From Bacteroidales bacterium (GTDB lineage Bacteria > Bacteroidota > Bacteroidia > Bacteroidales > WCHB1-69): a stretch of 64,000 nucleotides of DNA. Shown piece by piece: positions 59,971 to 64,000 of this stretch. How positions within the stretch are numbered: the stretch's first letter is position 1; every line of letters starts with the position of its first letter. The position numbers and the translations under genes were made by a program. The notes beneath the pieces were generated by a model, which had not been told where the DNA came from, searched no databases, and worked only from the letters and a program-made list of their open reading frames with translations. The DNA lies in assembly GCA_017394765.1 (NCBI GenBank), contig JAFPXF010000002.1, positions 1 through 64,000 of the forward strand. Direction: 5' to 3'.

Positions 59971-62829
59971 ATGATAATTAAAGACGACTTTGTCAACAGA
60001 CACAACGGTCCCGCCGTGAGCGAACAACAGAAAATGTTAGATGTCATCGGCGTCAAGACGATGGACGAACTGATTGAGAAGACGGTTCCCGCCGCTATCC
60101 GTTTGCCCAAACCGTTGGACTTGCCCGAAGGAATGACGGAAGGCGAATACCTCAACCATATTCACAGCCTGATGGCGAAGAACAAGATCTACCGATCCTA
60201 CATCGGTATGGGTCACTACAACACCTACACCCCTGCGGTCATTCTTCGCAACATTTTCGAAAATCCGGGCTGGTACACCTCCTACACCCCGTACCAGGCG
60301 GAGATTTCCCAAGGCCGTATCGAGGCTTTGTTGAACTACCAGACGATGATCAGCAGCCTGACCGCCATGCCGTTGGCCAACGCTTCCATGCTGGACGACG
60401 CCACCGCAGCCGGCGAGATGATGTTGATGTTCTTCCGCAGCCGCAGCCGCGAGCAACAGAAGAACAACGTGGTGAAATACTTCGTGGCGGAAGGCGTGTT
60501 CCCGCACTCCATCGGTGTGATGAAGACCAATGCTGCTCCGCACGGCATTGAACTCGTGATCGGCAAACCCGACCAGGTGGAACTCGACGAGACCTTCTTC
60601 GGTGCGATGATCCAGTACCCGAACTACTGGGGCGGCATCCACGATTACAGCGCATGGGTCGAGAAAGCGCACACCAAGAACATCTTCGTGGGCGTGGCCA
60701 CCGACCTGCTGGCTCTGACGCTGCTCACGCCTCCGGGCGAGTGGGGCGCTGACTGCGTGGTCGGCTCCACCCAGCGTTTCGGCATCCCGATGGGCTACGG
60801 CAGCCCCGCCGCCGGCTTCTACGCTTGCCGCGAGAGCTTCCTGCGCCAGATGCCCGGCCGTATCATCGGCGTCACCGTCGATGCACAAGGCAACCGCGCC
60901 GTGCGTATGGCGCTGCAGACCCGCGAGCAACACATCAAACGCGAGCGCGCAACCTCCAACATCTGTACCGCCAGCGCCCTCACCGCCATCATGGCCGGTT
61001 TCTACGGCATGTGGCATGGTGCCGAGGGTTTAAAGAACAAAGCTGTGAAAATCAACGTATTGGCTGGCGTCCTCGCTGAGGAAGCTGCCAAGTACGGCTT
61101 CAAACAGTATAACGAAAACTACTTCGATACCCTCTGCCTCGAAACGCCCGAAGGCATCACCTGTGAGGACGTGAAGAAGGTGGCCCTGTCGAAGGAAATC
61201 AACCTCTGCTACCACTGCGAACGTTGCTTCACGATTTCTTTGGACGAAACCGTCACCCACGACGATGTCAACGACATCCTCGAAGTGCTGGCCATCGCCG
61301 CCGGCAAGCCGTTCACCCCGCACGTTTGCGACGGCAGATGCGGCATCCCAGACCTGCACATCCCTGCCGAAATGACCCGTAAGAGCCCGTTCATGCAACA
61401 TAAAATCTTCAACCAGTATCATTCCGAGACCGAGATGATGCGTTACATGAAGATGCTGGAAGTCAAAGATTTGTCTCTGAACCGCGCGATGATTCCGCTG
61501 GGTTCCTGCACCATGAAGCTCAACGCCGCCGCCGAGATGCTGCCGCTGAGCTGGGCAGAAGTCTGCAACATCCACCCGTACGCTCCCTCCGACCAGGCCG
61601 AGGGCTTCAAGGAGATGTTGGATGAGGTTTGCAACTGGTTGGCCAAGATCACTGGGTTCGCCGCCATCTCCCTGCAGCCGAACTCCGGTGCCGCCGGTGA
61701 GTATGCCGGCATGACCGTCATCCGCAACTATCACCTCAGTCGCGGCGAGGGTCACCGCAACATCTGCCTGATCCCCTCTTCCGCACACGGCACCAACCCC
61801 GCCTCTTCCGCCAAGGCCGGCAACAAGATCGTGGTGGTGAAGGCTACCGAACACGGCGAAGTCGATATCGACGACCTGCGCGCGAAAGCTGAACAATACA
61901 AAGACAACCTCTCCTGCCTGATGATCACCTATCCTTCCACGCACGGCGTGTTTGAGGAGGGCATCCTCGAAATCATCAAGATCATCCACGAGAACGGCGG
62001 TCTGGTCTATATGGACGGTGCTAACATGAACGCCCAGGTGGGCTTGACCTCTCCGGGCACCATGGGCGCCGATGTCTGCCACCTCAACCTGCACAAGACC
62101 TTTGCCATGCCTCACGGCGGTGGCGGTCCTGGCGTTGGCCCGATCGGCGTGTGCGAGAAGCTCGTCCCGTTCCTCCCGAACCACGCTACCGTGAAGGTCG
62201 GCGGTGAGCAGGGCAGCCAGGTGGCCACGGCTCCTTACGGCAGCGCCTACCTGATCCCGATCACCTACGGTTATTTGAAGATGTTGGGCGGCAAGGGCTT
62301 GGCAGAAGTCACCAAGACGGCCATCCTGAACGCCAACTACATGCGCGCACGTTTGGAGAAGGACTACAAGATCCTCTACACGGGCACCAACGGCATGTGC
62401 GCCCACGAGATGATCCTCGACTGCAACGAGTTCGACAAACATGCGGGCGTGCAAGTCGGTGACATCGCCAAGAGACTGATGGACTACGGTTTCCACGCTC
62501 CGACGGTGGCCTTCCCGGTGCATGGCACCTTGATGGTGGAACCCACCGAGAGCGAACCGCTGAGCGAGCTCGACCGCTTCTGCGACGCCATGATCGCCAT
62601 CCGTCAGGAGATCCGCGACATCGAAGAGGGCAAGGCTGACAAGGCCAACAACCTCATCAAGAACGCTCCGCACAGCATGAACGTGGTCTGCGCCGACACG
62701 TGGGATCGTCCATACACCCGTCAGCAGGCCGCCTTCCCGCTGCCGCACACCGAGAAGTACTGGCCGACCGTCGGCAAGATCGACGACGCTTACGGCGACA
62801 GAAATCTCGTTTGCGTGCTGAGCGAGTAA
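59971..62829 (+). CDS. gcvP: Glycine dehydrogenase (aminomethyl-transferring), P-protein
   Basis: A 952-residue single-chain P-protein, PLP-dependent, decarboxylating glycine and loading GcvH. N-half: YIGMGHYNTYTPAVILRNI, PYQAEISQGRIEALLNYQTM. C-half: the PLP lysine in NLHKTFAMPHGGGGPGVGPI. Both halves are present, unlike the split gcvPA/PB of Clostridia. gcvT and gcvH are not here. Codon use is strongly biased and long antisense frames result; high expression is likely. Confidence 0.97.
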   Translation: MIIKDDFVNRHNGPAVSEQQKMLDVIGVKTMDELIEKTVPAAIRLPKPLDLPEGMTEGEYLNHIHSLMAKNKIYRSYIGMGHYNTYTPAVILRNIFENPGWYTSYTPYQAEISQGRIEALLNYQTMISSLTAMPLANASMLDDATAAGEMMLMFFRSRSREQQKNNVVKYFVAEGVFPHSIGVMKTNAAPHGIELVIGKPDQVELDETFFGAMIQYPNYWGGIHDYSAWVEKAHTKNIFVGVATDLLALTLLTPPGEWGADCVVGSTQRFGIPMGYGSPAAGFYACRESFLRQMPGRIIGVTVDAQGNRAVRMALQTREQHIKRERATSNICTASALTAIMAGFYGMWHGAEGLKNKAVKINVLAGVLAEEAAKYGFKQYNENYFDTLCLETPEGITCEDVKKVALSKEINLCYHCERCFTISLDETVTHDDVNDILEVLAIAAGKPFTPHVCDGRCGIPDLHIPAEMTRKSPFMQHKIFNQYHSETEMMRYMKMLEVKDLSLNRAMIPLGSCTMKLNAAAEMLPLSWAEVCNIHPYAPSDQAEGFKEMLDEVCNWLAKITGFAAISLQPNSGAAGEYAGMTVIRNYHLSRGEGHRNICLIPSSAHGTNPASSAKAGNKIVVVKATEHGEVDIDDLRAKAEQYKDNLSCLMITYPSTHGVFEEGILEIIKIIHENGGLVYMDGANMNAQVGLTSPGTMGADVCHLNLHKTFAMPHGGGGPGVGPIGVCEKLVPFLPNHATVKVGGEQGSQVATAPYGSAYLIPITYGYLKMLGGKGLAEVTKTAILNANYMRARLEKDYKILYTGTNGMCAHEMILDCNEFDKHAGVQVGDIAKRLMDYGFHAPTVAFPVHGTLMVEPTESEPLSELDRFCDAMIAIRQEIRDIEEGKADKANNLIKNAPHSMNVVCADTWDRPYTRQQAAFPLPHTEKYWPTVGKIDDAYGDRNLVCVLSE

Positions 62830-62854
62830 GAGATTCTTAGGACACAATAATGAA

Positions 62855-62892
62855 CAGCGGGGAGGACGAAAGTTCTCCCCGCTGTATTTTTC
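62855..62892 (+). terminator. Strong terminator after gcvP
   Basis: CAGCGGGGAGGAC and GTTCTCCCCGCTG form a 13-bp stem (one G-T pair) with a GAAA tetraloop, then TATTTTT. It may also stop transcripts from the convergent side. Confidence 0.9.
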
Positions 62893-62929
62893 TGCGCTGG
62901 TCTGCGAGTTCAGCGAAATTGTTCTATAT

Positions 62930-63628
62930 TCACCGCATCATCCGCTCCAACTTCGTCTTCCACTTCTCCCATTGGGGCATCTCTTTGCCCAGCAACGCGT
63001 AGAACTCTTTTGAATGGTTGCGGTGGATCAAATGACACATCTCGTGAGTGATGACGTATTCAACACAGCCACGCGGTGCGCATATAAGTCTGGGATTCAG
63101 ATATATGTAGCCTTCCTTGGTGCAGTAGCCCCATCGTTTTTCCATCTTTCTGACAGAGATGGATTGGGGTTTCACACCATACACGGCAAAATGTTCGACA
63201 ATTGGTTTCGTATATTCTGCGAATTTGATTTCCGCCCGCTCTCGATACCATTGCTGCAGCACCTTTTTGACATCTTTCTTGTTTCGGCATTCAACTTCAA
63301 GAATGTTGTTTTGATAATGGACGGCGTTTTGGTCGGATTCCCGTATTCGAAGCATATACTGCCGTCCCAAATAGAGATGCGACTCACCACTGATATACTG
63401 CCGCTCCGTTGTAGGAATCCCAAAGGATTCAAAATAACGCCACTGCCGCAAAATCCAAGGTGCTTTACGATGCACTTTCTGACGAATTTCTTCCAAAGTA
63501 GCGTTTTCCGGTGCCTTTAACCAAACCGAACCGTCCGGTTCCACGCGGATGCCGAGCGTTTTTCGCGGTGCAAAGTCGATGCTGTATTCAATACAGGTTG
63601 AGCCGTAAAGGATGCTGTTTTTAGTCAT
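62930..63628 (-). CDS. YgjP-like (DUF45) zinc metallopeptidase
   Basis: A 232-residue SprT/YgjP-like peptidase: zinc motif HEMCH at residues 195-199 with third ligand His205 (HRNHSKEFY), and the family core RWGYCTKEGYIYLNPRLI. Such genes are often the last of type I restriction operons. Here the start overlaps the hsdR end by four bases, confirming that context. Role unknown. Confidence 0.92.
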   Translation of the reverse strand: MTKNSILYGSTCIEYSIDFAPRKTLGIRVEPDGSVWLKAPENATLEEIRQKVHRKAPWILRQWRYFESFGIPTTERQYISGESHLYLGRQYMLRIRESDQNAVHYQNNILEVECRNKKDVKKVLQQWYRERAEIKFAEYTKPIVEHFAVYGVKPQSISVRKMEKRWGYCTKEGYIYLNPRLICAPRGCVEYVITHEMCHLIHRNHSKEFYALLGKEMPQWEKWKTKLERMMR

Positions 63629-64000
63629 CGTATCCAGATTTTAGCCACATCCACACAACCGTCAATGATGATGTCCATATCATCAAACGGGAAACTCACT
63701 CCGTATTTGCGCTTGACATTGTCGATTAGCTCGTCTTCGAGACGGATTTTCATTTTGCCGATGATGTCGTTTTTCGACTGCCAATCCACCAGCACGGAAT
63801 CCTCCACAATCACCGTTTGGCGAATGATGTCATCGAAAGCGTTGGCCGTGGCCAAGGCAATTTCGCGGACGGGCATGCCGGGGAAGAGCCGCTTGTAGTT
63901 CTCCAAAGCGATGCCGAAATAGGCCTTCGCCGCGTTGTTGTGTTCCAACTCGGGCGGCAATTCGCTGTCGGTGTGGTTTAGCACATCCTCTTTGTACTGC
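63625..64000 (-). CDS. hsdR: Type I restriction enzyme R subunit, C-terminal fragment
   Basis: The last 124 codons of HsdR; the frame is open to the window edge (a GTG at 63984 is not the real start). AKAYFGIALENYKRLF, VDWQSKNDIIGKMKIRLEDELIDNV and YGVSFPFDDMDIIID match the C-terminal helical region that binds the methyltransferase in EcoR124I-like enzymes. hsdM and hsdS should lie beyond the window. Confidence 0.87.
   Translation of the reverse strand, partial: QYKEDVLNHTDSELPPELEHNNAAKAYFGIALENYKRLFPGMPVREIALATANAFDDIIRQTVIVEDSVLVDWQSKNDIIGKMKIRLEDELIDNVKRKYGVSFPFDDMDIIIDGCVDVAKIWIR

Noticed and set aside
61030..62847. 605-codon open frame antisense to gcvP
   Set aside because: No start context, domain or family resemblance; long antisense frames here (also 26368-28041 antisense to hndC and 43899-45635 antisense to ftcD) follow from strong codon bias in highly expressed genes.

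Overview
The window looks like a chromosomal segment of an anaerobic member of the Bacteroidetes, most likely Bacteroidales. The evidence is: many promoters with the Bacteroidetes -7 element (TAnnTTTGC) and few Shine-Dalgarno sequences; cargo proteins ending in type IX secretion (T9SS) type A or type B (CHU_C) sorting domains; a GldA-type ABC ATPase; a two-domain FtcD; a single-chain GcvP; and a four-gene NAD-linked [FeFe] hydrogenase operon. I see no rRNA, tRNA, CRISPR array, complete IS element or prophage. Genus cannot be decided from the sequence alone.

Layout. 1-4.6 kb: a cut M16 protease, an ECF sigma factor with a membrane partner, a DUF4143 ATPase, a membrane-anchored LytTR/winged-helix regulator, and a collapsed second copy of the sigma operon. 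4.7-6.8 kb: rlmB, a YfcE-type phosphoesterase and a short miaA, translationally coupled. 6.9-15.2 kb: ORF6N protein, LTA-synthase-like sulfatase, two tandem PepSY-like proteins, purL, bifunctional-nuclease-like protein. 15.2-18.7 kb: a graveyard of defence and toxin-antitoxin genes (MNT-HEPN remnant, HigA with a stump of HigB, broken DUF1016 nuclease) around a T9SS cargo gene. 18.7-25.7 kb: BaiN-like flavoprotein, IMPase, gmk; divergently, acyl-ACP thioesterase, PASTA protein, T9SS cargo and a DnaQ-like exonuclease. 25.9-30.5 kb: hydrogenase operon. 30.5-42.2 kb: CDF transporter, YceD/L32, rdgB, MbnP-like lipoprotein, folA diverging from smpB, a MerR regulator, a large T9SS type B protein, a glycosyltransferase and a PDDEXK-ATPase. 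42.3-43.8 kb: a ParE-like toxin-antitoxin pair lodged in a decayed duplicate of the neighbouring secreted-protein gene. 43.9-51.9 kb: ftcD, tonB, and a long minus-strand run gldA - molybdopterin-fold protein - steroid-5-alpha-reductase-like protein - murF - anmK. 52-64 kb: YbhN-like membrane protein, heptose adenylyltransferase, M23/LysM protein, lplA, cdaA, ptb, apt, ilvE, queE, gcvP, a YgjP-like metallopeptidase and the 3' end of hsdR.

Most genes are housekeeping: purine synthesis and salvage (purL, apt, gmk, rdgB), wall synthesis and recycling (murF, anmK, M23/LysM), c-di-AMP synthesis (cdaA), and a glycine/lipoate pair (gcvP, lplA). The hydrogenase operon is predicted to let the cell dispose of NADH and ferredoxin electrons as H2. 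I found no complete, clearly new multi-gene system. The most unusual material is the set of decayed or re-used modules, several of which can be reconstructed at codon level, and a few domain oddities (membrane LytTR regulator, short MiaA, M23 with an altered active site, stand-alone molybdopterin fold).
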